A DNA stretch of 64,000 bases. Origin: Enterovibrio gelatinilyticus (GTDB lineage Bacteria > Pseudomonadota > Gammaproteobacteria > Enterobacterales > Vibrionaceae). Every line of letters starts with the position of its first letter. Positions within the stretch are counted from its first letter, which is position 1. The stretch lies in the NCBI RefSeq assembly GCF_028683095.1, contig NZ_JAJUBC010000010.1, positions 62,001 to 126,000 of the forward strand, read 5' to 3'. A model generated the notes under the pieces. It saw only the letters and a list, made by a program, of their open reading frames with translations, had not been told where the DNA came from and did not search any database. The position numbers and the translations under genes were made by a program. Shown piece by piece: positions 27,738-36,915 of the stretch.

Positions 27738-28112
27738 ATGGCCATCGATTTTGAACAAGCGTTAGGGGTTCACCCGAGTGCTTTAGCGTTTAGAACTGAA
27801 CGCGCAAAGGTCATCGCCGGCAACTTAGCGAATGCCGATACCCCTCACTTCAAAGCGCGTGATATTAGCTTTGAAAATGCGATGGATAGCGTGGCGAGTC
27901 AAGCGCGAGCGAAGCACATGCAACGTCGCAGCATATCGCAACACCACGAGATGCTTTATCGCAACCCGATGCAGCCCTCGCAAGATGGTAACACGGTGGA
28001 ACTGGGTATCGAACAAGCGAAGTTTGCTGAAAATGCCATGGCATTTGAGACCAGCATGACGTTTTTAAACATGAAGTTTAGCGGATTACGATCTGCGATT
28101 AAGGGGCAGTAA
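27738..28112 (+). CDS. flgB: Lateral flagellar proximal rod protein FlgB
   Basis: The product has 124 residues from the ATG at 27738, chosen over the ATG at 27705. It gives the family N-terminus MAIDFEQALGVH, has ACGGA 6 bases upstream and lies downstream of the predicted sigma-54 start site. The rod motif VIAGNLANADTPHFKARDI is present, as is the C-terminal helix MAFETSMTFLNMKFSGLRSA. FlgB is the first rod subunit above FliE and heads the flgBCDEFGHIJKL operon. Confidence 0.95.
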   Translation: MAIDFEQALGVHPSALAFRTERAKVIAGNLANADTPHFKARDISFENAMDSVASQARAKHMQRRSISQHHEMLYRNPMQPSQDGNTVELGIEQAKFAENAMAFETSMTFLNMKFSGLRSAIKGQ

Positions 28113-28118
28113 TAAAGC

Positions 28119-28538
28119 ATGTCTTTTTCAAGCATTTATGAAATCGCAGGCTCTGCGATGACCGCTCAAACCGTACGCCTTAACGCGGTGGCGAGTAATC
28201 TCGCGAATGCGGATGTGGTGTCAGGCTCTGAGCAAAATGGTTACCGTGCAAAACGTCCGGTTTTCGAAACCGTGATGATCGAATCAGACAGCGGCACACA
28301 AGGCGCGATGGTACGAATCAAAGACGTCGAAGAGAGCACTGAACCTTTGCAACGTCGCTATGAGCCGAATCACCCGCAGGCAAATCAAGAAGGGTATGTG
28401 TTCTTTTCACAAGTGAACCCGATTGAAGAAATGGCCGACATGATGTCTGCATCACGCAATTTTGAAACCAACGTCGATGTGATGACGCGTGCACGAAGCA
28501 TGCAGCAAAGCATTCTGCGCCTTGGACAGACGAGCTAG
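28119..28538 (+). CDS. flgC: Lateral flagellar proximal rod protein FlgC
   Basis: The 139-residue rod protein has the N-terminal axial-family motif VRLNAVASNLANADVVSGSE and the C-terminal signature NPIEEMADMMSASRNFETNV with a helical end. It assembles with FlgB and FlgF in the proximal rod. It starts 6 bases after flgB. Confidence 0.96.
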   Translation: MSFSSIYEIAGSAMTAQTVRLNAVASNLANADVVSGSEQNGYRAKRPVFETVMIESDSGTQGAMVRIKDVEESTEPLQRRYEPNHPQANQEGYVFFSQVNPIEEMADMMSASRNFETNVDVMTRARSMQQSILRLGQTS

Positions 28539-28546
28539 GAGCCGGA

Positions 28547-29218
28547 ATGAGCTTAGCACAAGTAAGATCGGAAGCGATGTACAACGCTCCGGGCGTAGCA
28601 AGTGAAGCGCAAGTGGGTGCCAATGGCGTTAACCCAACGGGTAACGACTTCCTCACCATGATGGTGGCACAGATCCAAAACCAGAACCCATTGAACCCGA
28701 CAGACGGCACGGAATACCTGACCCAGTTGGGCATGATGTCAGCGGTTGAAAGTTTGGAAGGCGTGAAAGCTGGTTTAGGCAACTTGAACATCGGTATGAC
28801 CAACGTTGAGATGCTTCAAGCCACCAACCTTGTTGGCAAGAAAGTGCTGATGGACGTGAACAACGGCCTTGAGCTGAAAGAGAACCAAGTGGTTGAAGGC
28901 CGCGTGCAGTTCGATGAAGCCGTAGACAGCGCAAAAGTGGTGATCTACGACGACAAAGGCAAAGTTGTTGACGAAATTAAACTGGGCGCACAGCCAGCCG
29001 GTCTTGCTGAGTTCGAGATTTCAGCGGAAGAGCTTGGCGCAGGCGAGTTTCATTTTGAAGTTGTGAGCGAGACCGGCGATGACGCGGGCACACACAGCGT
29101 GATGATTGCGGCGGAAGTCGAATCAGTGAATATCCCTTCTGGTGGCGGCGCGATCATGCTGAGCCTGAAAGGCATTGGAAAAATGTCGATGTACGACATG
29201 CGTGAAATTACGGCCTAA
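28547..29218 (+). CDS. flgD: Lateral flagellar hook-capping protein FlgD
   Basis: The 223-residue protein has the N-terminal export and capping segment (NDFLTMMVAQIQNQNPLNPT, YLTQLGMMSAVESLEG), which is the FlgD hallmark, then a FlgD Ig-like / tudor-like C-terminal half. It forms the temporary scaffold for polymerisation of the hook protein FlgE, encoded next. Confidence 0.96.
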   Translation: MSLAQVRSEAMYNAPGVASEAQVGANGVNPTGNDFLTMMVAQIQNQNPLNPTDGTEYLTQLGMMSAVESLEGVKAGLGNLNIGMTNVEMLQATNLVGKKVLMDVNNGLELKENQVVEGRVQFDEAVDSAKVVIYDDKGKVVDEIKLGAQPAGLAEFEISAEELGAGEFHFEVVSETGDDAGTHSVMIAAEVESVNIPSGGGAIMLSLKGIGKMSMYDMREITA

Positions 29219-29243
29219 CGGTTGAATAAAGGATCTTAAATAA

Positions 29244-30449
29244 ATGTCTATCAATATCGGATTAAGTGGCCTTCGCGCAACTTCAGACCAAATCAATGCC
29301 ATCAGCCACAACATTTCCAACGTTGGCACCATTGGCTACAAAGCATCACGTACCGAGTTTCAAGATGTTTACGCACCGCAGTTTGGTGGCGGCGAAATGG
29401 GTGGTGTCGAAACCAGCGCCATTCGTCAAAGCTTTACCAGCGGCGCAACAACAGCAACAGGCCGCAACAGTGACCTTGCGATTAACGGTGAAGGCTTCTT
29501 CATGGTTCAGAACAATGGTCAGCAAATGTATTCGCGTAACGGCGTATTCAACTTGGATGCCGATGGCTACCTAGTCACGTCGGATGGCTACCGTTTGCAA
29601 GGTTTCGGCGTATCGCAAACAGGCGATATCCAAAACGGTTCATTGACCGATCTGCAAATCTCAACCGCAGACATGGCAGCAAAAGTGACGTCAAAAGTGT
29701 CACTGGGCGTGAACTTGGATGCGGGCGCAACCGTGGTTGATACAACGGCGACGCCGTTCGACAAAGATGACCCATCATCGTTTACTTTCAGCGCGACCAC
29801 CACCGTATTCGATTCACTGGGCGGCGAGCACGAAGTAACCCAATACTACGTGAAAACCGACGACAACAAATGGACCACGCATTACTTGGTGGATGGCGAT
29901 GCCGCGCCTACCGAGAGCGCTAACTTAGAGTTTGACGCCAATGGTGAGCTAACCAAACCAACCGAGCCAGTGTCGTTGACGTTTACACCAAGCAACGGCT
30001 CAGCAGAAATGACGCTGAAAATGGACGTGGCTGATTTCACCCAATTTGGTAGTGAGTTCTCTATCAACGAGAACAAACAAGATGGTTATGCACCCGGCAA
30101 GCTAGCGGGTTGGTACTTCGACCAAGACGGTTCGGTATTCGCGCGTTACTCAAACGGTAAAACACAGGTTCAAGGCCAATTGGTGCTGGCACGCTTTGCT
30201 AACCAAGAAGGTCTGCAGCAAGCAGGCGGTACACGTTGGACGGAGAGTTTCTCTTCCGGCTCTGCGTTGTATGGGCAGCCTGGTACGGGTCAATTTGGTG
30301 CGCTGCGTACGGGTATGTACGAAGGCTCTAACGTGGATCTAACGGGCGAAATGGTGTCTTTGATGTCTGCGCAAAGTAACTATCAAGCTAACGCCAAAAC
30401 CATTCAGGCTAACCAAGAAATGGTTCAGATCCTGTTCCAGAACCTGTAA
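29244..30449 (+). CDS. flgE: Lateral flagellar hook protein FlgE
   Basis: The 401-residue hook subunit begins MSINIGLSGLRATSDQINAI and holds the axial motif ISHNISNVGTIGYKASRTEF. It continues with the D1/D2 region (VFDSLGGEHEVTQYYVKTDD) and ends with the shared C-terminal helix MVSLMSAQSNYQANAKTIQA. It has a good AAAGGA ribosome site. It polymerises on the rod to make the flexible joint. Confidence 0.97.
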   Translation: MSINIGLSGLRATSDQINAISHNISNVGTIGYKASRTEFQDVYAPQFGGGEMGGVETSAIRQSFTSGATTATGRNSDLAINGEGFFMVQNNGQQMYSRNGVFNLDADGYLVTSDGYRLQGFGVSQTGDIQNGSLTDLQISTADMAAKVTSKVSLGVNLDAGATVVDTTATPFDKDDPSSFTFSATTTVFDSLGGEHEVTQYYVKTDDNKWTTHYLVDGDAAPTESANLEFDANGELTKPTEPVSLTFTPSNGSAEMTLKMDVADFTQFGSEFSINENKQDGYAPGKLAGWYFDQDGSVFARYSNGKTQVQGQLVLARFANQEGLQQAGGTRWTESFSSGSALYGQPGTGQFGALRTGMYEGSNVDLTGEMVSLMSAQSNYQANAKTIQANQEMVQILFQNL

Positions 30450-30460
30450 CGGGCTAAACC

Positions 30461-31192
30461 ATGGATAAGATGCTTTTTACCGCGGTATCGGGTGCGACAC
30501 GCGTGATGATGTCGCAACAGGTACACGCCAATAACCTTGCCAACGTGAGCACGGACGGCTTCCGCACGGATATCGAACAGGCGCAGAGCGTTGAGGTGAC
30601 TGGTCAGGGTTATCAGACTCGCACCTTGGTTGCCGCACGCGATGGCGGCACTGACTTCTCGGTTGGTGCGCTAAAGCACACCGATAACCCGTTGGATGTT
30701 GCGATTCGTGGCGACGGCTTCTTTGCCGTTCAAGCGGGCGAAGACGATGAAGCCTACACCCGTGCTGGCTCGTTTCACCTGAATGAGAACGGTGAGTTGC
30801 TGCTGGGTGATCGCCCCGTGATTGGCGACGGTGGTCAGATCGTGATTCCTGAGCATGAAAAACTGACTATCGGCTCTGACGGTACCATTTCCGTGGTCAC
30901 TGCAGGTGCTACTGCAGTGCAGGAAATCGGTCGCCTCAAGCTCATCAAGCCGGATCACGCGCAGCTACGCAAGTCCGATGATGGCCTTTTCCGTATGCGA
31001 GGCGGAGAGCCTGCAGCCATGGATGAAACTGTCACCGTGGCGTCAGGTTATGTAGAAAGCAGCAACGTTAACGCCATTGATGCCTTGGTCAACAATATCG
31101 CGTTGTCCCGAAATTTTGAGTTCCAGGTCAAGATGATGAAAGCCGCTGAGGATCTTGCCTCTACCGGTAATCGCGTTGTCCGTGGTAACTGA
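30461..31192 (+). CDS. flgF: Lateral flagellar proximal rod protein FlgF
   Basis: The 243-residue rod protein starts MDKMLFTAVSGATRVMMSQQ, with VHANNLANVSTDGFRTDIEQ, central repeats such as AIRGDGFFAVQAGEDDEAYT, and the ending NNIALSRNFEFQVKMMKAAE. This is standard for FlgF, which sits between FlgC and FlgG in the rod. Confidence 0.96.
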   Translation: MDKMLFTAVSGATRVMMSQQVHANNLANVSTDGFRTDIEQAQSVEVTGQGYQTRTLVAARDGGTDFSVGALKHTDNPLDVAIRGDGFFAVQAGEDDEAYTRAGSFHLNENGELLLGDRPVIGDGGQIVIPEHEKLTIGSDGTISVVTAGATAVQEIGRLKLIKPDHAQLRKSDDGLFRMRGGEPAAMDETVTVASGYVESSNVNAIDALVNNIALSRNFEFQVKMMKAAEDLASTGNRVVRGN

Positions 31193-31218
31193 TCCTCGTA
31201 AGAAGAGAGATTCACTTT

Positions 31219-32004
31219 ATGCACGCAGCACTGTGGGTAAGCAAAACGGGTCTTGCCGCGCAAGACACCCAAATGCAGGTTATTTCGAACAACCTAGCGA
31301 ACGTTAACACGGTTGGCTTTAAGCAAGATCGTGTGGTGTTTGAAGACTTGTTCTACCAAACCCAAAAGCAACCAGGTTCGTTGACGGACCAACAAAACGA
31401 AGCGCCGGGCGGCCTTCAGCTAGGTAATGGTGTTCGCACCGTGGGTACGCAAAAGCTGATGCGCAGCGGTTCGTACCAAAACACCCAGCAAGCGACTGAC
31501 ATGGCGATCATGGGCGGCGGTTTTTTCCAAATCGAAATGCCAGATGGCACCACTGCGTTTACGCGTAACGGTCAATTCCACCGTAACAGCGAAGGCATGA
31601 TGGTCACCGCCGCGGGCTTACCTTTGATGCCCAACGTGGAAATTCCAGAGAACGCGCTGAACTTTTCCGTGGGTAAAGACGGCATTGTGAACGTGACCAT
31701 TCCCGGTGACGCTGAGCCACAAGAGCTGGGTCAATTGACGCTAGCAAACTTTACCAACCCAGCGGGTTTGGAAGGTTTGGGCGGCAACTTGTTCCGTGAA
31801 ACGGGTGCGTCAGGTGCACCGATTGAAGGTGTGCCGGGTGAAGACGGTTTGGGCTACCTCAGCCAGTTCAGCCTTGAAGGTTCAAACGTGAGTGTCGTGG
31901 AAGAAATGGTCAATATGATCACCACGCAACGTGCTTACGAAATGAATGCCAAAGTGGTTTCAAGCGCCGATCAAATGCTGAAATTTGTCAGCCAATCAAT
32001 GTAA
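31219..32004 (+). CDS. flgG: Lateral flagellar distal rod protein FlgG
   Basis: The 261-residue protein makes the distal rod. Features are MHAALWVSKTGLAAQDTQMQ, ISNNLANVNTVGFKQDRVVF, the FlgG-specific DLFYQTQKQPGS, and the C-terminal MVNMITTQRAYEMNAKVVSS. The length is that of E. coli FlgG. It is flanked by flgF and flgH as usual. Confidence 0.97.
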   Translation: MHAALWVSKTGLAAQDTQMQVISNNLANVNTVGFKQDRVVFEDLFYQTQKQPGSLTDQQNEAPGGLQLGNGVRTVGTQKLMRSGSYQNTQQATDMAIMGGGFFQIEMPDGTTAFTRNGQFHRNSEGMMVTAAGLPLMPNVEIPENALNFSVGKDGIVNVTIPGDAEPQELGQLTLANFTNPAGLEGLGGNLFRETGASGAPIEGVPGEDGLGYLSQFSLEGSNVSVVEEMVNMITTQRAYEMNAKVVSSADQMLKFVSQSM

Positions 32005-32021
32005 TCAATAAGGGTCGGTAG

Positions 32022-32756
32022 GTGAATAAATCGTCCGTGAGCCTGTCTCATCAAGGTCATTATCAACGTCACTATCAACATAGTAAGATCGTGAACGTGT
32101 TTCGACTGTTTGCTGCACTTCTTTGTGCAGTATTGGTCGGGTGTGCGCCTGTTTCCTCGGTGGTTGACCGTCAACCGGAAGAGATTGTTCCGCCAATGGA
32201 AATGCCGGAATACATTGCCGACCCAGATGGCGGCCTGTTCAGCGCCAATTATGCGATGGCGCTGTTTCAAGATCGCCGTGCGTTTCGTGTGGGTGACATT
32301 CTGACCATCACGCTTGATGAACAAACCCGCTCGAGCAAAAAAGCGGGCACCAGTTTTGATAAGAGCAGTGATGTGTCGATTGGCGTTCCCACCTTGTTTG
32401 GTAAGACATACCCGAAGGGCCAAGTGGGCATGAACGGTGAGCGTGATTTTGATGGCGCGTCATCCAGTTCACAGCAAAACTCCCTGTCGGGCAGCATTAC
32501 CGTGATGGTTAACGACGTGATGCCTAATGGTGTGCTGCGTATTCGCGGTGAAAAATGGCTGCGCCTGAATCAGGGGGATGAATATATTCGTCTGTCTGGC
32601 CTTATCCGTGTGGATGACATTGATGGAAACAACCAAGTTTCTTCTCAGCGTTTAGGCGATGCTCGTATTACATACTCTGGCCGTGGTGCGTTGGCTGACG
32701 CCAATGAAGCGGGTTGGCTCACGCGATTCTTCAACAGTTCATGGTTCCCAATTTAA
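32022..32756 (+). CDS. flgH: Lateral flagellar L-ring lipoprotein FlgH
   Basis: This is the outer-membrane L-ring subunit. A hydrophobic segment ending in the lipobox LVGC (VFRLFAALLCAVLVGC) marks it as a lipoprotein. The mature part has SANYAMALFQDRRAFRVGDI and the conserved LRIRGEKWLRLNQGDEYIRL. The frame opens at a GTG at 32022, giving a long N-terminal extension before the lipobox. A GTG at 32092 would give a more normal signal peptide, so the start is uncertain. The stop overlaps the flgI ATG. Confidence 0.92.
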   Translation: MNKSSVSLSHQGHYQRHYQHSKIVNVFRLFAALLCAVLVGCAPVSSVVDRQPEEIVPPMEMPEYIADPDGGLFSANYAMALFQDRRAFRVGDILTITLDEQTRSSKKAGTSFDKSSDVSIGVPTLFGKTYPKGQVGMNGERDFDGASSSSQQNSLSGSITVMVNDVMPNGVLRIRGEKWLRLNQGDEYIRLSGLIRVDDIDGNNQVSSQRLGDARITYSGRGALADANEAGWLTRFFNSSWFPI

Positions 32757-33934
32757 TGACTCCCAATCTAAAGACTCTTGGAGTACGACACGCGTTTGTG
32801 CGTCTGATGCATGTCAATGCGGCTGTCTTTTTCACACTGCTGACGGCAACGCTGTCTACCGCCATGCTGTCTACCGACGCCATGGCGCGTCCGTTGTTGA
32901 GTATTGCCGATATCAAAGGTATTCGTGAAAACCAGCTGGTGGGCTATGGCCTAGTCGTGGGTTTAAGCGGCACGGGTGATAAAAGCCAAACCAAATTTAC
33001 CCAGCAGTCGGTGAAGAACATGTTGAGTCAGTTTGGTGTTCAGCTGCCTGCAGGCGCGGATCCGAAACTGAAAAACGTCGCGGCGGTTGCCGTCAGTGCA
33101 ACCTTGCCATCGCTTGGGGGCAAAGGGCAGGTCATGGATGTGACCGTCGCCTCGATTGGTGACGCAAAAAGCCTGCGCGGCGGTACCTTGCTGCTGACCC
33201 CACTGAAAGGGGCCGATGGTCAAATCTATGCCATGGCGCAGGGCAACCTTGTGGTTGGCGGCGTGAAAGCCGAAGGTAATAGCGGTTCAGGCATTACCAT
33301 CAACATTCCTACCGCAGGTTTGATCCCTAACGGTGCGATCATCGAGCGAGAAGTGCACTCCACGTTTGCGACCGAACAAGACATCGTCCTGAACCTGAAA
33401 AAGCCGAATTTCAATACCGCCCGTAACATTGAAAAAGCCATCAACAATGTCTTTGGCCCTGAAGTGGCGTTGGCTGAAAGCCATGCGCGTATTCGTGTGC
33501 GAGCGCCGCAAGATGGCAGCCAGCGCGTCACGTTTCTCGCCATGCTGGAAGAGCTCGACATCGAAGAAAACAATCGCCGCGACCGCATCGTCTTCAATGC
33601 GCGTACTGGCACGATTGTGGTGGGCAAAGACGTTCACATTCACTCTGCCGCTGTCAGCCACGGCAACTTGACCGTTAGCGTGATGGAAAACTTCAACGTG
33701 AGCCAGCCGAATGCGTTTGGCAGAGGCGACACCATGGTGACGCCTGAAACGCAGGTCTCGGTGGACGAAGAAAAAGGCAAAGTCTTCATTTGGCCTGAAA
33801 GTAAACAAGGCGCGTCACTGCACACCTTGGTCGATGCAGTTAACAGCCTTGGCGCATCGCCAAGTGATTTGATGGCCATTCTGATCGCGCTGGACGAAGC
33901 GGGTGCATTGGACGGCGAGTTGGTGATTTTGTAA
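32756..33934 (+). CDS. flgI: Lateral flagellar P-ring protein FlgI
   Basis: The product has 392 residues from the ATG at 32756, which overlaps the flgH stop (TAATG). It includes a signal peptide near residues 18-46 (ending STDAMA before RPLLS) and the well conserved P-ring sequence: IRENQLVGYGLVVGLSGTGD, GKGQVMDVTVASIGDAKSLR, HVNIHIHS-like strand VGKDVHIHSAAVSHGNL, and a C-terminal GASPSDLMAILIALDEAGAL. The ring acts as a bushing in the peptidoglycan layer; FlgA assists its assembly. Confidence 0.95.
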   Translation: MTPNLKTLGVRHAFVRLMHVNAAVFFTLLTATLSTAMLSTDAMARPLLSIADIKGIRENQLVGYGLVVGLSGTGDKSQTKFTQQSVKNMLSQFGVQLPAGADPKLKNVAAVAVSATLPSLGGKGQVMDVTVASIGDAKSLRGGTLLLTPLKGADGQIYAMAQGNLVVGGVKAEGNSGSGITINIPTAGLIPNGAIIEREVHSTFATEQDIVLNLKKPNFNTARNIEKAINNVFGPEVALAESHARIRVRAPQDGSQRVTFLAMLEELDIEENNRRDRIVFNARTGTIVVGKDVHIHSAAVSHGNLTVSVMENFNVSQPNAFGRGDTMVTPETQVSVDEEKGKVFIWPESKQGASLHTLVDAVNSLGASPSDLMAILIALDEAGALDGELVIL

Positions 33935-34494
33935 TGAAGATTCAAGAGCAAGATACGCAGCGTTTATATAACGACACGCATGAGCTGCAGAACATCAAAG
34001 GCAACCCAGACAAAGACGCCGCCTTGAAAATGGCGTCGGGCGAGTTCGAATCGCTGTTTTTGCAGACCGTGTTAAAGCACATGCGTCAGGCATCGGATGC
34101 GCTGCAAGACGAAGAAGATGGCTTTCTCAATAGTCGTCAGCAAAAGTTCTACCGCGAAATGTTTGATGGTCAGTTAGCCGTTGAAATGGGCCAACAGCAG
34201 AGCCTTGGCATTGCCGACATGTTGGTGCGTCAGTTAGGGCAAAAAAATGAATTTAAGCCCGAAGCAGAAATGGTCGCTATGAATAACCATAGCACGAGAG
34301 AAAACCAGAACGCGTTTACGATCGACCCCATTGACGCGGCCTTATCGTCTTGTCCAACAGCGGCAAATAGCCGACCACATTGGATGACGGGAACGGCACC
34401 ATTGTCGCAACATATGCAATTTAGCCGCGCAGCCACAACGGACACGTTGTCGCTTCAAGGTGCTGAATTGTCAGCTGAAAAAGATGACCTATGA
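33934..34494 (+). CDS. flgJ: Lateral FlgJ, rod-capping domain only
   Basis: The 186-residue protein contains the N-terminal rod-cap domain of FlgJ (ASGEFESLFLQTVLKHMRQA, QQKFYREMFDGQLAVEMGQQ, LGIADMLVRQLGQ; about residues 33-105). After this there is only an unrelated low-complexity tail of about 80 residues. The C-terminal muramidase domain present in E. coli FlgJ (313 residues) is missing; flgK begins before any such domain could be encoded. Another muramidase would have to open the cell wall for the rod. It overlaps flgI and flgK by 1-4 bases. Confidence 0.93.
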   Translation: MKIQEQDTQRLYNDTHELQNIKGNPDKDAALKMASGEFESLFLQTVLKHMRQASDALQDEEDGFLNSRQQKFYREMFDGQLAVEMGQQQSLGIADMLVRQLGQKNEFKPEAEMVAMNNHSTRENQNAFTIDPIDAALSSCPTAANSRPHWMTGTAPLSQHMQFSRAATTDTLSLQGAELSAEKDDL

Positions 34495-35903
34495 GCTTAT
34501 TTAATATTGGATTATCGGGACTGAATGCGGCCAACGCTGGCCTGTCCGTGACCGGTCACAACATTACCAATGCCATGACGCCAGGATACAGCCGTCAGCG
34601 CGTGGGCTTCGGCGCACAAATCAATGGCAACGGCATGGGTGGTGGCGTCATGGTGTCAGACGTCGAGCGAATGTCTGATACCTACCTGCATCTTCAAATT
34701 CACACCCAACGCAGTGGGTTTGGTTATAAGCAGGTCTCGACACAATATCTAAGCCAAACCGAAGGGTTGCTGAACAGCGACAATACCAGCATTAACATTG
34801 GCCTAGACCGCTTTTACGCCGCGCTGAGTGAAGCCTCTGCGCAGCCGCAAGACATTGCTTATCGTCAGACTATCGTGAGTCAAAACGAAGCCATGGTTGA
34901 TCGCTTTAACAACCTCAGCAGCCAGCTGGAAAACCAGAAAAATCAGGTTGATGGTCAGTTAAATGCGGGCGCTAAAACCGCCAACACCTTGATGGCAAGC
35001 CTAGCGAGCCTTAACAAGAGCCTGCGTGAAGCGGGCGGCTCAGACGCAGAACGTTCATCCCTACTGGATGCGCGTGACAAAGCGCTGACTGAGCTGTCCT
35101 CCATGATGGACATCAGCACAACCTACAACACCGATGGCACTGTCGCGGTCTCTTTGGGCCAAGGTCAGCCATTGGTGAGCGGCACGACTGCCAGCAAGCT
35201 CACCACAAACCAAGATGGCGAATTATTGCTAGAGCGTGGCGATAGCAAGTTTGCCTTGAACCACAATGTGGGCGGCACTATCGGTGGTTTGGTGAATTAC
35301 CGCGATGAGCACTTGAGCGATCTCGAGCATGAGCTCGACGTGATGGCATACAGCTTTGCGACGCAATTCAACGCGCAACACACCCAAGGTGTGGATCTGA
35401 ATGGCAACCCAGGTAAACCTGTGTTTGGCGGTGTTGATCAAATTGAAGGCGCAGCCAAAAACCTTACCTTGCTGGTAACAGACCCGAAAGAGCTGGCATT
35501 TGCGGGTAACGGTACCGTTGATGAGCCGGGTAATAGTGACAACTTACAAGCGCTAATCGGCCTGAAAAATGCCGAAATCAACATTGATAAAACCACGCTA
35601 TCAGCCGCCGATGCTGAGAAGTATGGCAACGCCATCGACAGTATCAACGGCAAATCACTCTACACCGCATATACCGGTTTGAGTGGCGATTGGGCGATTA
35701 AAACGTCGCAGTCGAAAACCGACATGACATCAGCAGAAAGTCAGTTGAAGCATGCAGAGAACGCTCGCGAAAGCATCAGTGGTGTGAACCTTGATGAAGA
35801 AGCGGTGAGTTTGATGCAGTTTACCCAAATGTATCAAGCCAACTCCAAGGTGATCTCCACAGCGCAGCAGCTGTTGGACATTACCATGAGCATGTTTAAC
35901 TGA
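34491..35903 (+). CDS. flgK: Lateral hook-associated protein 1 FlgK
   Basis: The 470-residue hook-filament junction protein has an N-terminal axial motif (LFNIGLSGLNAANAGLSVTG, HNITNAMTPGYSRQRV), FlgK-type middle sequence (LGQGQPLVSGTTASKL, DVMAYSFATQFNAQHTQG) and C-terminal SGVNLDEEAVSLMQFTQMYQ. It starts 4 bases inside flgJ. FlgN is its likely export chaperone. Confidence 0.96.
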   Translation: MSLFNIGLSGLNAANAGLSVTGHNITNAMTPGYSRQRVGFGAQINGNGMGGGVMVSDVERMSDTYLHLQIHTQRSGFGYKQVSTQYLSQTEGLLNSDNTSINIGLDRFYAALSEASAQPQDIAYRQTIVSQNEAMVDRFNNLSSQLENQKNQVDGQLNAGAKTANTLMASLASLNKSLREAGGSDAERSSLLDARDKALTELSSMMDISTTYNTDGTVAVSLGQGQPLVSGTTASKLTTNQDGELLLERGDSKFALNHNVGGTIGGLVNYRDEHLSDLEHELDVMAYSFATQFNAQHTQGVDLNGNPGKPVFGGVDQIEGAAKNLTLLVTDPKELAFAGNGTVDEPGNSDNLQALIGLKNAEINIDKTTLSAADAEKYGNAIDSINGKSLYTAYTGLSGDWAIKTSQSKTDMTSAESQLKHAENARESISGVNLDEEAVSLMQFTQMYQANSKVISTAQQLLDITMSMFN

Positions 35904-35919
35904 TCGGCGAGGATTCAAA

Positions 35920-36843
35920 ATGCGTTTAAGCTCATCTCAACTTAACGACATGATGTTCACCAGCATCCAGAACTCAACCTCTGGCGTGAACACGGCCCTA
36001 GCGCAAATGGGCACCCAGAAAAAGATGCTGGCAGCCTCGGACGATCCCCTCGGTGCAGTGCAAGTGATGATGCTCAACCGAGAGCAATCCAACATCTCGC
36101 AATTTCAGAAAAACATCACCAATCTAGAAAAGCAGCTGGGATTGACCGAATCGCACATTGATGCGTCGCACAATGCCATGTTACGTGTTGAAGAGTTGGT
36201 GACCAGCGTCCTGAATGCCAGCAACAGCGAAATGGGTGGTCGAGAAGCCATTGCCAGTGAGCTTGAAGGCCTGCTCGATCAGCTGGTGGGTGAAGCTAAC
36301 AGCAAAAACCCGAACGGCGATTATATTTTTTCTGGCACCAAAACCGACAGTGAAGCGGTGGCGCGTGACCCTGAAACCGGCAAATTCGTGTTTCAAGGTA
36401 ACGATGAACAGCGCATGGTCTCGGTCGCGGAGTCGATCAATGTGCCGGCTAACCAGACCGCCAGTGACCTGTTTTTCAACGGCGCATCAGACGGTAGCGA
36501 CATCTTCAATACTTTGGATTCATTAGTGAAAGACCTGCGCGACCCGGGTGTGACGGGCAGTGCACTGACCAGCTCAGTCACCAATGCGCAATCAAACGTC
36601 ACGGGCGTGATGGACGGCATGGGTCAAGTCTTGACCGAAGTGGGTGGACAACGCGCTTCGTTAGATCGTATCTCAGGGTCGCATGAAGACAATGCATTGA
36701 TGAATGATAATCTGATTGGCGAAGTCGAAGATCTCGATTACAGTGAGGCGATTTTGCGTCTCAACACGCACATGGCCGCGCTACAAGCGACCCAAATGTC
36801 GTACACCAAGATCCAAAACCTGTCTTTGTTTAAAATGATGTAA
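35920..36843 (+). CDS. flgL: Lateral hook-associated protein 3 FlgL
   Basis: The 307-residue flagellin-like protein joins hook and filament. The N-terminal helix contains LAQMGTQKKMLAASDDPLGA, the FlgL form of the flagellin SAKDDAAG motif. The middle has NGDYIFSGTKTDSEAVARDP and the C-terminal helix has DYSEAILRLNTHMAALQATQ. It closes the flg operon and is followed by a small hairpin. Confidence 0.96.
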   Translation: MRLSSSQLNDMMFTSIQNSTSGVNTALAQMGTQKKMLAASDDPLGAVQVMMLNREQSNISQFQKNITNLEKQLGLTESHIDASHNAMLRVEELVTSVLNASNSEMGGREAIASELEGLLDQLVGEANSKNPNGDYIFSGTKTDSEAVARDPETGKFVFQGNDEQRMVSVAESINVPANQTASDLFFNGASDGSDIFNTLDSLVKDLRDPGVTGSALTSSVTNAQSNVTGVMDGMGQVLTEVGGQRASLDRISGSHEDNALMNDNLIGEVEDLDYSEAILRLNTHMAALQATQMSYTKIQNLSLFKMM

Positions 36844-36860
36844 AGGGCTAATGGCCCTTT
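36842..36860 (+). terminator. Hairpin after flgL
   Basis: AAAGGGC-TAATG-GCCCTTT starts at the flgL stop codon and lacks a strong T-run. It probably gives partial termination or protects the 3' end. Confidence 0.5.
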
Positions 36861-36915
36861 ATTGACCATAACGCTGTTAAACAAACGCCAAAATACATCC
36901 CATTAAGAGTGCACT

